In this document: positions 27,605 to 34,872 of the stretch, piece after piece
Position numbering within the stretch: position 1 is the stretch's first letter
Layout: each line of letters begins with the position of its first letter
Origin: an uncultured Clostridia bacterium
Lineage (GTDB): Bacteria > Bacillota > Clostridia > Christensenellales > CAG-138
DNA length: 64,000 nucleotides
Assembly: GCA_947168855.1 (NCBI GenBank)
Contig: CAMVNO010000001.1
Location: 62,001 to 126,000 of the forward strand
Direction: 5' to 3'
Position numbers and translations under genes: made by a program
The notes under the pieces: generated by a model
The model's database searches: none
Told to the model about the DNA's origin: nothing
Seen by the model: the letters and a program-made list of their open reading frames with translations, nothing else

Positions 27605-28099
27605 ATGAATAATTTACACCTGGAAAAGCTTACATGGGATACGGTTGACGACGTGTTGAAGCTTAAGGTCTCAAAAGAACAAAAGGAATTTGTCGCCCCG
27701 AACTGTGACAGTATGATAGACGCTTATTTTGCTTTGACAGAAGAAGCGATACCCGTATACACATTTGGGATTTATCTCAAAAAAAAGCCCGTCGGTTTTC
27801 TGATGATCGCCTACGACGTTCCATGGGCAGAGCAGTATTACGATTTGCCGAGGGACTACTATTACATCTGGCGTTTTATGATTGATAAGAGATATCAAGG
27901 CAACGGCTACGGAAAAGAAGCATTAAAGCTTGCCATCGACTTTATAAAGACTTCTCCGAGCGGAAAAGCCGAATGCTGCTGGCTGTCTTATGAGCCGGAA
28001 AATGAGGTGGCGAGAAACCTTTACCTGTCGTTTGGGTTTGAAGAAAAGAAAGAGCTCTGGAAAGAAGATCAGGAAATCCCCGCAGTATACAAGCTGTGA
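27605..28099 (+). CDS. GNAT acetyltransferase (PaiA/BltD-like), paralogue 2
   Basis: A 164-residue acetyltransferase closely similar along its length to the one at 26202 (shared RLMIDKRYQ/RFMIDKRYQ, G(R/N)GYG(R/K)EA(I/L)KLA(L/I)DFI, ECCWLSYEPENE). AGGGGG precedes the ATG. The arrangement looks like duplication and divergence within the island. Substrate not known. Confidence 0.85.
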   Translation: MNNLHLEKLTWDTVDDVLKLKVSKEQKEFVAPNCDSMIDAYFALTEEAIPVYTFGIYLKKKPVGFLMIAYDVPWAEQYYDLPRDYYYIWRFMIDKRYQGNGYGKEALKLAIDFIKTSPSGKAECCWLSYEPENEVARNLYLSFGFEEKKELWKEDQEIPAVYKL

Positions 28100-28141
28100 A
28101 TTCCGCTTTCCAAGCCAATCGTTTCTTTCTGAACTCTCTAT

Positions 28142-28166
28142 GTTGACGTAAGCCACGTCGAGGCGG
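28142..28166 (+). repeat. Intergenic repeat copy 3
   Basis: GTTGACGTAAGCCACGTCGA followed by GGCGG. The GACGT/ACGTC core is a 5-bp hairpin. It lies 48 bases before the acyltransferase gene. Confidence 0.65.
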
Positions 28167-28213
28167 CAGTAATGATGATCAGGAATGGATGAATATTCGG
28201 GGGATGAGGGAGA

Positions 28214-29083
28214 ATGGCATTTGATCCGAAAACAAACAAGTATCCGTACCCGATGGAAACGGACAGGCATTATCTGGAGGTACACAAGGACCGCGGGATC
28301 GTGTTCGATACGGAGTATCCGTATATCGACCGCAGCAGATCGTTTCGATTCAAACAGAGCCTCATACGGCTGCTGTTGAACACAATCGTCTTTCCGCTTG
28401 CAAGGATCCGAATGGGCCTGAAGATCGAAGGACGACAGAACATCAAAAAGCATCGCGATGTTTTGAAAAACGGCGTTGTTTCGATCGCAAATCACGTCCA
28501 TATGTGGGACTATATCGCCGTGATGCGCGCGATCCGTCCGTTCCGTTCCAATCTGCTTTCGTGGGCGGCGAACATCAACGGAGAGAACGGAACGTTGATC
28601 CGCATGGTCGGCGGCATCCCGATCCCGGAATCCAACATTGCGGCGACGAAAACATACCTGAAAGTGATTCGCGATCTGCTGCAGAACGGGCACGGCTGGC
28701 TGCACGTCTATCCGGAAGGCAGCATGTGGGAGTACTATGCGCCGATCCGTCCGTTCAAGCGCGGCGCAGCGCATATTGCCTGCGACAGCAACAAACCGAT
28801 TCTGCCGCTCGGCTTTTCGTACCGGGAGCCGGGATGGATCCGGAAAAAGATCTTTCGCCAGATTGCATTATTCACGGTCCGTATCGGCGAACCGATCTTC
28901 CCGAACGCCGAGCTGAATCCGAAGGAACGGGAGAGGGACCTGACGGAACGCTGTCACGACGCGGTCTGCCGTCTTGCGGGCATTGATCCGAACGAGAATC
29001 TTTATCCGCGCGTATTTGACGATTCGAAACGCGTTGATTACTACACAGCGACCTACGGGGTCGGCTACAAGGGATCACATTGA
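28214..29083 (+). CDS. PlsC-like 1-acylglycerol-3-phosphate acyltransferase family protein
   Basis: A 289-residue acyltransferase. The catalytic HX4D motif is NHVHMWD and the phosphate-binding motif is VYPEGSMW. It probably acylates lysophosphatidate or a related glycerolipid at the membrane. Composition returns to that of the host chromosome here. The end overlaps the upstream region of the next gene. Confidence 0.85.
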   Translation: MAFDPKTNKYPYPMETDRHYLEVHKDRGIVFDTEYPYIDRSRSFRFKQSLIRLLLNTIVFPLARIRMGLKIEGRQNIKKHRDVLKNGVVSIANHVHMWDYIAVMRAIRPFRSNLLSWAANINGENGTLIRMVGGIPIPESNIAATKTYLKVIRDLLQNGHGWLHVYPEGSMWEYYAPIRPFKRGAAHIACDSNKPILPLGFSYREPGWIRKKIFRQIALFTVRIGEPIFPNAELNPKERERDLTERCHDAVCRLAGIDPNENLYPRVFDDSKRVDYYTATYGVGYKGSH

Positions 29084-29097
29084 ACGGAGGCAAAGAT

Positions 29098-29409
29098 ATG
29101 AAACAGATCGACAGAATCGAAAAGATGGAGCAATATCTCAACGAATCCGAACGGGCGGTTCGTGAATTGTCGGAAGCGCTGGAACGCTATGAGGCGATCC
29201 ATTCGCATTTCAAAAAACTGTCCGACTACTACGGCAGCACGCTTTGGATGAAGGACTATGAGGACGACGAAGCGAGCAAACTGCCCGAAGATCTGAAACG
29301 CGGCGTCCTTTCCGAGGACGCAGTCTACAACCTGCTGACGGATCACCATGAGCTGATCCTGCGCATGTCGAAAGCGATCACCAGATCCATCGACGGCAAG
29401 ATGATCTGA
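29098..29409 (+). CDS. DUF4298 family protein
   Basis: A 103-residue charged helical protein, ERYEAIHSHFKKLSDYYGST with the conserved W.KD.E segment of DUF4298. Function unknown. GGAGG at 29085 selects ATG 29098. It sits in an operon between the acyltransferase and a GNAT fusion. Confidence 0.75.
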   Translation: MKQIDRIEKMEQYLNESERAVRELSEALERYEAIHSHFKKLSDYYGSTLWMKDYEDDEASKLPEDLKRGVLSEDAVYNLLTDHHELILRMSKAITRSIDGKMI

Positions 29410-29419
29410 AAGGGAACGC

Positions 29420-30187
29420 ATGAAAACGATCGAAACGGAAAGACTCATCCTTCGCGCATGGACGCCGGAAGACGCGCCCGGAATGTTCGAGTACGCGAAA
29501 TCGCCTCTTGTCGGTCCTGCCGCGGGATGGGAACCGCATAAAACGATTGATGATTCACGCGCCTATCTTGAGATTGCGATCAAAGAAAACGAGACATGGG
29601 CGATCACGCTGAAACCGGAAAGTCGTGTGATCGGCAGTATCGGTCTGCATCTCACGCGCGTCGACACCGTACGCGAGCTCGGATACGTTCTGCATCCGGA
29701 TTTCTGGGAGCAGGGCATTATGACCGAGGCCGCAAAAGCCGTGATCGGTTTCGGATTCTCGGAATTGCAGCTTGACGCGATCCGTGTCTTTCATAAAGTA
29801 AATAACGCACGATCCAGGCGGGTCATTCAGAAATGCGGATTCCGGTACGACGGCACGATCCGCTGTTCGGCCAAGTCGTCCGACGGCAAGATGATCGATC
29901 GGTGCACCTATACGATCACGCGAAAGGAATGGGAAGCCGGCCTTTCGGAAAGCCGGTTCTGCGGTTTTGTGCAGAATCGCGCCTGCGAGTATTTCCCGTG
30001 TCATAAGACGAACGATCCCGATCATTTCAACTGTCTGTTCTGCTATTGTCCGCTGTATCGGATGGAGGACTGCGGCGGCAATCCGACGTATCTCTCGAAC
30101 GGCATCAAGGATTGCAGCACCTGTACCGTACCGCATTTTCAGTACGACCGAATAATCGCAAAGCTGACGGAGCGTACAGACGTATGA
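29420..30187 (+). CDS. GNAT acetyltransferase fused to a cysteine-rich small domain
   Basis: A 255-residue two-domain protein. Residues 1-172 are a RimJ/RimL-type N-acetyltransferase (TERLILRAWTPEDA, LGYVLHPDFWEQGIMTEA, NARSRRVIQKCGF). Residues 175-255 form a cysteine-rich domain (ACEYFPCHK, FNCLFCYCPLY, CGG, DCSTCTVPH) with the pattern of the stand-alone Cys-rich small domain PF04071. The Cys-rich part probably binds zinc or another metal. The fusion is unusual; the usual form of the second domain is a separate small protein. The stop overlaps the next start (ATGA). Confidence 0.82.
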   Translation: MKTIETERLILRAWTPEDAPGMFEYAKSPLVGPAAGWEPHKTIDDSRAYLEIAIKENETWAITLKPESRVIGSIGLHLTRVDTVRELGYVLHPDFWEQGIMTEAAKAVIGFGFSELQLDAIRVFHKVNNARSRRVIQKCGFRYDGTIRCSAKSSDGKMIDRCTYTITRKEWEAGLSESRFCGFVQNRACEYFPCHKTNDPDHFNCLFCYCPLYRMEDCGGNPTYLSNGIKDCSTCTVPHFQYDRIIAKLTERTDV

Positions 30188-30996
30188 TACCGGCTCTTAT
30201 CGTCATCGGAATACTGCTCCTTCTGTATCTCGGTTTCTTTCTCGAAAACCGCAGATTTGTCATACGGCGCGAAACGATCTGCCATGCCAAGATAAAAAAG
30301 CCGTTCACCGTTGTACAGGTCAGCGATTTGCACAACAACCGGTTCGGGAACGATCAGCAAAAGCTCATAGAAGCCGTTTCCGATGCGCATCCGGATCTGA
30401 TTCTGATGACAGGCGACCTGTTTGACCGTCATCGCAAAAAGGCGCACGGCAATTCGTTTGCTTTTGTACAAAAAGCAGTCGGGATCGCGCCGGTGTATTT
30501 TGCGGAAGGCAACCATGAATGCGCGCTCGGGGAAACAGGGGAGCAGTATATCGAAGCGATCAGGGACATGGGCGTGACGGTCCTTCGCGATGAATACAAT
30601 GATCTTTCCAATTGCAGACTGATCGGGCTGAAGCAGTATGCATCTCCCGAACAGCTTGCCGCAATGTTGCAACCGGAACGATTGAATCTCGTGATGGCAC
30701 ACCGCCCGGAGATGTTTCCGATCTATGCGGGCACCGGCGCTGACGTGATCCTCTCCGGACATGCGCACGGCGGACAGATCCGACTATTCGGGATCGGGAT
30801 CTATGCGCCGCAGCAGGGATTTTTCCCGCGTTTTACATGCGGGCTCTACCGCCGGGGGAAATCTGTTCTGCATGTGTCGCGCGGGCTCGGAAATACGATA
30901 CCGTTTCCGCGCGTGTTCAATACGCCGGAACTGAACATCATCGAATGCAAACCCATCGAATCAAAGGAGATAAACAATGTTTGTGAACGCAATTGA
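30184..30996 (+). CDS. Membrane-anchored metallophosphoesterase (YkuE-like)
   Basis: A 270-residue calcineurin-like phosphoesterase. One N-terminal membrane helix is followed by metal motifs VSDLHNN, GDLFDRH, GNHE and GHAHGGQ. By family it hydrolyses phosphodiesters or lipid phosphates such as UDP-diacylglucosamine; here the substrate is not known. ATG 30184 overlaps the previous stop, although the frame is open from 30046. It overlaps the next gene by 20 bases. Confidence 0.88.
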   Translation: MIPALIVIGILLLLYLGFFLENRRFVIRRETICHAKIKKPFTVVQVSDLHNNRFGNDQQKLIEAVSDAHPDLILMTGDLFDRHRKKAHGNSFAFVQKAVGIAPVYFAEGNHECALGETGEQYIEAIRDMGVTVLRDEYNDLSNCRLIGLKQYASPEQLAAMLQPERLNLVMAHRPEMFPIYAGTGADVILSGHAHGGQIRLFGIGIYAPQQGFFPRFTCGLYRRGKSVLHVSRGLGNTIPFPRVFNTPELNIIECKPIESKEINNVCERN

Positions 30997-31843
30997 CTCT
31001 GTAAAGGAATCGGTCCGTCCGATGCATATCATCCGCCGCCGCTTCGGAGACAACGCGATCCTGCCGGACATCGCGACGCTGTTCTTTGTCAATGAATTCG
31101 GTTATGCGATCACCTCAAAACGCGTATCCTCCATTCTGAAGGCTTCGGCAAACGCCGAGCAGCTTTATCGCGCCTATTTGCAGAAACGGTCCGAACTGAA
31201 GCACGATGAAAGCTATCGCTTTGCACTGAAGCGTCTTGAAAAGGACATGAATCTGACGCAGGATTCGCTGATTCAGATCCGGTATGCGTTTATGGGCTGC
31301 GCAAAAGGGAACATTCGGATGGAATGCACGCCGCATCCGAAATACGATCTGGCGCTTTTGCATTTCATCACAGACGATCAGTTTCTGTACAAAGAACATG
31401 TCACGTTTGCCGAGGAGCCTCCGAAGCAGGGGCAGACGGTTTGCCGAATCGGTTTTTCCATGCCTGAATTCAAGAATTTCCGTATGAATCAGGATACGGA
31501 TACCATAGAGTTTAGCGACGTCGGGAAAAGCGGTTCCTCGCTGTTTGCTCTTGACGGCATGATCACACGGTTTCTTTCCGACGGCGAACGGACGTTCGGC
31601 GTTGAAACGACCAACGCGGGTCCTGTCGGAATGAACGGATCGCCGCTGTTTAATCGGAACGGACACGTCGTCGGCATGCAGTCGGGGATCGGCGTGATGC
31701 TGCTCGGTGCAGATATCAGGATGGAAGCTCAGAACCGCGAAGCTTATGTCGATCACGGCACCATGCATCTTGCCGTTCATACGCATCTCAACGTAATCAA
31801 GGACTTCCTGCGCGCGCAAAACGTCATGTTCTACGAAGCCTGA
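30977..31843 (+). CDS. Trypsin/HtrA-fold protein lacking catalytic His and Ser (pseudoprotease)
   Basis: A 288-residue protein with features of a trypsin-like peptidase domain. The Asp motif YDLALLHF (Asp124) is kept and PVGMNGSPLFNRNGHVVGM matches the Ser-loop of HtrA-like enzymes, but the nucleophile position is Asn220. The His motif ITSKRV has Arg49 in place of His. No signal peptide or membrane segment is visible, so it would be cytoplasmic. A central helical insertion (about 55-100) is unusual. AAGGAG precedes the ATG. Last gene of its operon. The fold assignment is by motif only. Confidence 0.6.
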   Translation: MFVNAIDSVKESVRPMHIIRRRFGDNAILPDIATLFFVNEFGYAITSKRVSSILKASANAEQLYRAYLQKRSELKHDESYRFALKRLEKDMNLTQDSLIQIRYAFMGCAKGNIRMECTPHPKYDLALLHFITDDQFLYKEHVTFAEEPPKQGQTVCRIGFSMPEFKNFRMNQDTDTIEFSDVGKSGSSLFALDGMITRFLSDGERTFGVETTNAGPVGMNGSPLFNRNGHVVGMQSGIGVMLLGADIRMEAQNREAYVDHGTMHLAVHTHLNVIKDFLRAQNVMFYEA

Positions 31844-31854
31844 GACAAAAAGCG

Positions 31855-31887
31855 AACCGCCCGCGATTGTAACGCGGGCGGTTTTTG
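31855..31887. terminator. Terminator between converging genes
   Basis: An 11-bp stem AACCGCCCGCG/CGCGGGCGGTT with an ATTGTAA loop, followed by TTTT. It ends the acyltransferase operon; the A-rich left flank also serves deoC on the minus strand. Confidence 0.85.
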
Positions 31888-31897
31888 TATGCCGGAA

Positions 31898-32542
31898 TTA
31901 TCCTTCGATGATCTTTTTCGATGAGCTTGCGCCGATACGCGAAGCGCCTGCCGCGATCATAGCCTCGGCGTCCGCCTTGGTCCGAACGCCGCCGCTTGCT
32001 TTGACGCCCATTTCGGTACCGACCGTTTCCCGCATCAGGCGAATGTCTTCGACCTTTGCGCCGCCGGTGGAGAATCCGGTGCTGGTCTTCACGTAATCTG
32101 CGCCGGCCTGCTTGGCAAGCTTGCAGGCAATGACCTTTTGTTCATCGGTGAGCAGACAGGTCTCGATAATGACCTTTACGAGAGCTTTTCCCGCAGCGGC
32201 GTCGACGACGGCTTTGATATCCTCATACACCGTCTCAAACTCCGCGCCGCGCAGCGCGCCGACATTGATGACCATATCGACTTCCTTTGCACCGTCACGG
32301 ATCGCAGCGGCGGTCTCATATGCTTTGACTTCGGGAAGCGTTGCGCCCAGAGGAAAGCCGATCACGCAGCAGGGCTTGATATCGGTGCCTTTCAGCTGTT
32401 CTGCCACATAACCGATCCAGAACGGATTGACGCATACGCTTGCCGTATTATAATGCTTTGCTTCGTCACAGACACGACGGATGTCTTCCCGGGTCGATTC
32501 GGGTTTTAAGAGCGTATGATCGATATACTTTGCAAGTTCCAT
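31898..32542 (-). CDS. deoC: Deoxyribose-phosphate aldolase
   Basis: A 214-residue (beta/alpha)8 aldolase splitting 2-deoxyribose 5-phosphate into glyceraldehyde 3-phosphate and acetaldehyde. The Schiff-base lysine lies in YVKTSTGF and the second active-site lysine in [15 protein letters not shown] precedes the start. It lies 18 bases after the NadD-YqeK-RsfS gene and is probably co-transcribed. Confidence 0.95.
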   Translation of the reverse strand: MELAKYIDHTLLKPESTREDIRRVCDEAKHYNTASVCVNPFWIGYVAEQLKGTDIKPCCVIGFPLGATLPEVKAYETAAAIRDGAKEVDMVINVGALRGAEFETVYEDIKAVVDAAAGKALVKVIIETCLLTDEQKVIACKLAKQAGADYVKTSTGFSTGGAKVEDIRLMRETVGTEMGVKASGGVRTKADAEAMIAAGASRIGASSSKKIIEG

Positions 32543-32560
32543 GAAAATGCCTCCGTTGAA

Positions 32561-34051
32561 TTATTCCGAAATGGGATAGCGAATCATATTGCCGTCGCCT
32601 TCCCATAACCGTTCGATGTTGTAATAAGCGCGTTCTTCCGGATGGAACAGATGAACGAGCGCAAACCCGAAATCCAGAACGATCCATCGAGCGTCTTCAT
32701 AGCCTTCTTTGCGGCGTATGGGAAGCCCGATTTCAGCAGCTTTATCTTCCAATTCGTCGCACAGCGCGCGCACATGCGTCACGGATGTGCCGCTTGCCAC
32801 GACAAACCAGTCCGCGATGATCGTTTTGTCACCGATATGAAGCGCAAGAATGTCGACAGCCTTTTTGTCATATAGAATCTTACAGATCTCAAGCGCCTGT
32901 GTTTCTCCGAAACGTTCCATCTTACCTCCTGAATCCTGTAATGCCCGCAGCGTTGCGGGGTGTATCGGATTGCCTCTTTCTTTAATATACCAAATACTCC
33001 GCAATAAAGCAAGATGCATCATTTCATCAAGTGTCGAGGCGTTCCGGATCTCGTCGACTCCCTCATACGATCTGGAGGGTTCGATCATGTCCGCCAGATA
33101 GATGACTTTATCGAGCAGGGACATTCCCGCGTCTCCGGTTGTATGGAGGCGGATCGCCTGCAGGACGTCCGGATCCGTAACACCGTAGGCGGTTCTTGCG
33201 TAGTCCGCTCCGGCAGGCGCATGCAGAATCGGCAGCATCGGCGGGGTGGTATCGGCATAGGTGAGGAGCTGTTGTTCTTTCAGATACTTGGCGCAATCAT
33301 GCAGCAGCGCCGCGATCCGCGCCTTTTTCGGATCGGCGCCGAAGCGTTCGGCAAGGCTGATCGCCGTCTCGAGAACGTATGCTGTATGTTCCATTCTCTG
33401 CGGCTTCAGTTCTTTTTTCAGGCGATCATAGTATGCCCGGATTTCGGCAGGCTGATAGCACCCGTGCAGATAGATATAGTGCGCGGCACGATCCGGAACC
33501 ATGCCTGTGATCGGCAGCGCTTCACGGATACGGTTCCGAACCGTTGTAGAGGACAGGGGAGAGACTTCTTCAAGAAGTATCACATTTGCGTGATACCGCT
33601 TTCGAAGATCTTCCGCAGTCTCCTCTTCGCCGCCGCTTTGTCCGCCGCGTACGGTGCAGACCAAAGCGGCGAGCTTGGCGATTTCGTCCGGCGAACGCCA
33701 GGTCGTAAAGGAATTGAGCATATCGGATCCCATAAAGAAGTACAGTTCGCTGTCGGGATATCGCTCTTTCAATTCGCGCAGTGTGTCGACGCTGTAGCTG
33801 GTTCCTTCGCGCGCAAGCTCCACGGTTTCGACTTCAAACCGCGGATCATCGGCAGTTGCGAGACGAAGGATCTCAAGCCGTTCCGCATCATCGGCGCCTT
33901 CCGCCAGTGTTTTATGAGGAGGAATGCGGTCGATCACAAACAGCACTCTGTCGATCCCGAGTGCTTCGGCGGCATGTCTTGCAAGAGCAAGATGCCCGTT
34001 ATGAACGGGGTGAAAGGATCCCCCGAATACGCCGATCTTTTCTCTTTCCAT
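32561..34051 (-). CDS. NadD-YqeK-RsfS triple fusion
   Basis: A 496-residue protein joining three usually separate neighbours. Residues 1-197 are nicotinate mononucleotide adenylyltransferase (GGSFHPVHNGH at 10-20, SPLSSTTVR at 164-172). Residues 200-377 are a YqeK-type HD-domain Ap4A hydrolase (EHTAYVLETA, LLHDCAKYL at 249-257, YLADMIEP at 318-325). Residues 378-496 are the ribosomal silencing factor RsfS (LHIGDKTIIADWFVVASGTS). There is no stop or frame break. AGGAGG plus ATG inside the gene (32918-32930) could still start RsfS alone. ATG 34051 is the natural NadD start and appears leaderless. Confidence 0.92.
   Translation of the reverse strand: MEREKIGVFGGSFHPVHNGHLALARHAAEALGIDRVLFVIDRIPPHKTLAEGADDAERLEILRLATADDPRFEVETVELAREGTSYSVDTLRELKERYPDSELYFFMGSDMLNSFTTWRSPDEIAKLAALVCTVRGGQSGGEEETAEDLRKRYHANVILLEEVSPLSSTTVRNRIREALPITGMVPDRAAHYIYLHGCYQPAEIRAYYDRLKKELKPQRMEHTAYVLETAISLAERFGADPKKARIAALLHDCAKYLKEQQLLTYADTTPPMLPILHAPAGADYARTAYGVTDPDVLQAIRLHTTGDAGMSLLDKVIYLADMIEPSRSYEGVDEIRNASTLDEMMHLALLRSIWYIKERGNPIHPATLRALQDSGGKMERFGETQALEICKILYDKKAVDILALHIGDKTIIADWFVVASGTSVTHVRALCDELEDKAAEIGLPIRRKEGYEDARWIVLDFGFALVHLFHPEERAYYNIERLWEGDGNMIRYPISE
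32918..32930 (-). promoter_or_regulatory. Internal ribosome-binding site and start for RsfS
   Basis: On the minus strand AGGAGG (32930-32925), TAAG, then ATG (32920-32918), in frame with the fusion at Met378. Initiation here would give a 119-residue RsfS, the normal size of the free protein. The Shine-Dalgarno is translated as part of Ser-Gly-Gly-Lys. Confidence 0.6.
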
Positions 34052-34057
34052 GTTATA

Positions 34058-34087
34058 ATTATAGAATAAAACCCGCTCGTTTGGCAA
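34058..34087 (-). promoter_or_regulatory. Sigma-A promoter of the NadD-YqeK-RsfS gene, leaderless arrangement
   Basis: Minus strand TTGCCA (34087-34082), 18-bp spacer, TATAAT (34063-34058), then only TATAAC before ATG at 34051. No Shine-Dalgarno can exist in the transcript. Confidence 0.7.
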
Positions 34088-34097
34088 CACTCATTTT

Positions 34098-34793
34098 ATG
34101 ACAGACAACACAAAAGCAAAAAAAGGATTCCGGTATGCTGTTATGATCTCCGACAGCATCCTGTTTTCCGTTTTATTATTCCTGCCGTTGAATCCGTTTT
34201 TTCATATTGCAAATCATCCCATTCTGTCCGTCGTCGTGCTTATCGGAATATGTGGTATTGTACTCGCCGTTCGCATAAACTATCTCGGTCTGAGCAAGCA
34301 AAGACGTTTGAAAGCAAAGCTTCGGCAAGAGCAGATCGACCGTCTTTTGCTCATGAGCGATGAATCGCTGTCAAAGATATTCGGGAAAGAACGGTTCATT
34401 CTGATTCGTAAGCAGAACCCGGATCGTTTTGATATTCTCGAAGCAATCCGAAAAGGCGCCGACGCCATCGGTTTGCTGTCGAATCAATTTGCGTTCCGGG
34501 ATTTGATCAACGCATACGCACCGAAGACGTCGGTTTATAACGCAGATGAGATTCTGTATTCAGCGGAGGCGGGGCATATGAGAAACGATCTCCCGAAGTA
34601 CGATCCGAGACCAAAGATCCGCTTTCGACTGAACAAGTATTTTTTGCTCGGTATCGTATTATTTTGCATTTCTTTTATATTGCGATACAAAATATATTAT
34701 CGCATGATTTCGTGTCTTTGCTTGTTTTTTGCTTCTATATCTGGTGCTTTCGGCGATTCGTTTGCGCGAAGAAAATTGGATGATATTTCTTGA
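34098..34793 (+). CDS. Hypothetical membrane protein
   Basis: A 231-residue protein with two hydrophobic helices at the N-terminus (about 15-35 and 42-62), a charged cytoplasmic middle (about 65-175) and two helices at the C-terminus (about 183-220). No family recognised. Composition is AT-richer toward the end. The ATG has no good ribosome site. Its stop codon overlaps the -35 element of the subtilase promoter. Function unknown. Confidence 0.55.
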   Translation: MTDNTKAKKGFRYAVMISDSILFSVLLFLPLNPFFHIANHPILSVVVLIGICGIVLAVRINYLGLSKQRRLKAKLRQEQIDRLLLMSDESLSKIFGKERFILIRKQNPDRFDILEAIRKGADAIGLLSNQFAFRDLINAYAPKTSVYNADEILYSAEAGHMRNDLPKYDPRPKIRFRLNKYFLLGIVLFCISFILRYKIYYRMISCLCLFFASISGAFGDSFARRKLDDIS

Positions 34794-34818
34794 CAATGGA
34801 GTATACTGATAATATAAT
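34790..34818 (+). promoter_or_regulatory. Perfect-consensus sigma-A promoter of the subtilase
   Basis: TTGACA (34790-34795), 17-bp spacer, TATAAT (34813-34818): both hexamers and spacing match consensus exactly. Confidence 0.85.
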
Positions 34819-34831
34819 ATAAGCGCATGTA

Positions 34832-34849
34832 TTGTACGCTTGTGTACAA
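34832..34849. promoter_or_regulatory. Palindromic operator candidate in the subtilase leader
   Basis: TTGTAC-GCTTGT-GTACAA, a perfect 6-6-6 inverted repeat about 14 bases after the -10 hexamer and just before AAGGAGG (34858-34864). Position fits a repressor site; the regulator is unknown. Confidence 0.45.
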
Positions 34850-34872
34850 GTATTGATAAGGAGGATACATGG

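Noticed and set aside
26109..28213. Integron attC sites or a gene-cassette array in the island
   Set aside because: The spacers hold a repeat and one inverted repeat, but no RYYYAAC/GTTRRRY core pair, and no integrase is seen. The repeat itself is reported; the attC reading is not supported.
32561..34051. NadD-YqeK-RsfS as a sequencing frameshift joining separate genes
   Set aside because: All three domains are in one frame without compensating shifts and the junctions read smoothly. Only loss of a stop by a point change remains possible, and that is given as the refuting test.
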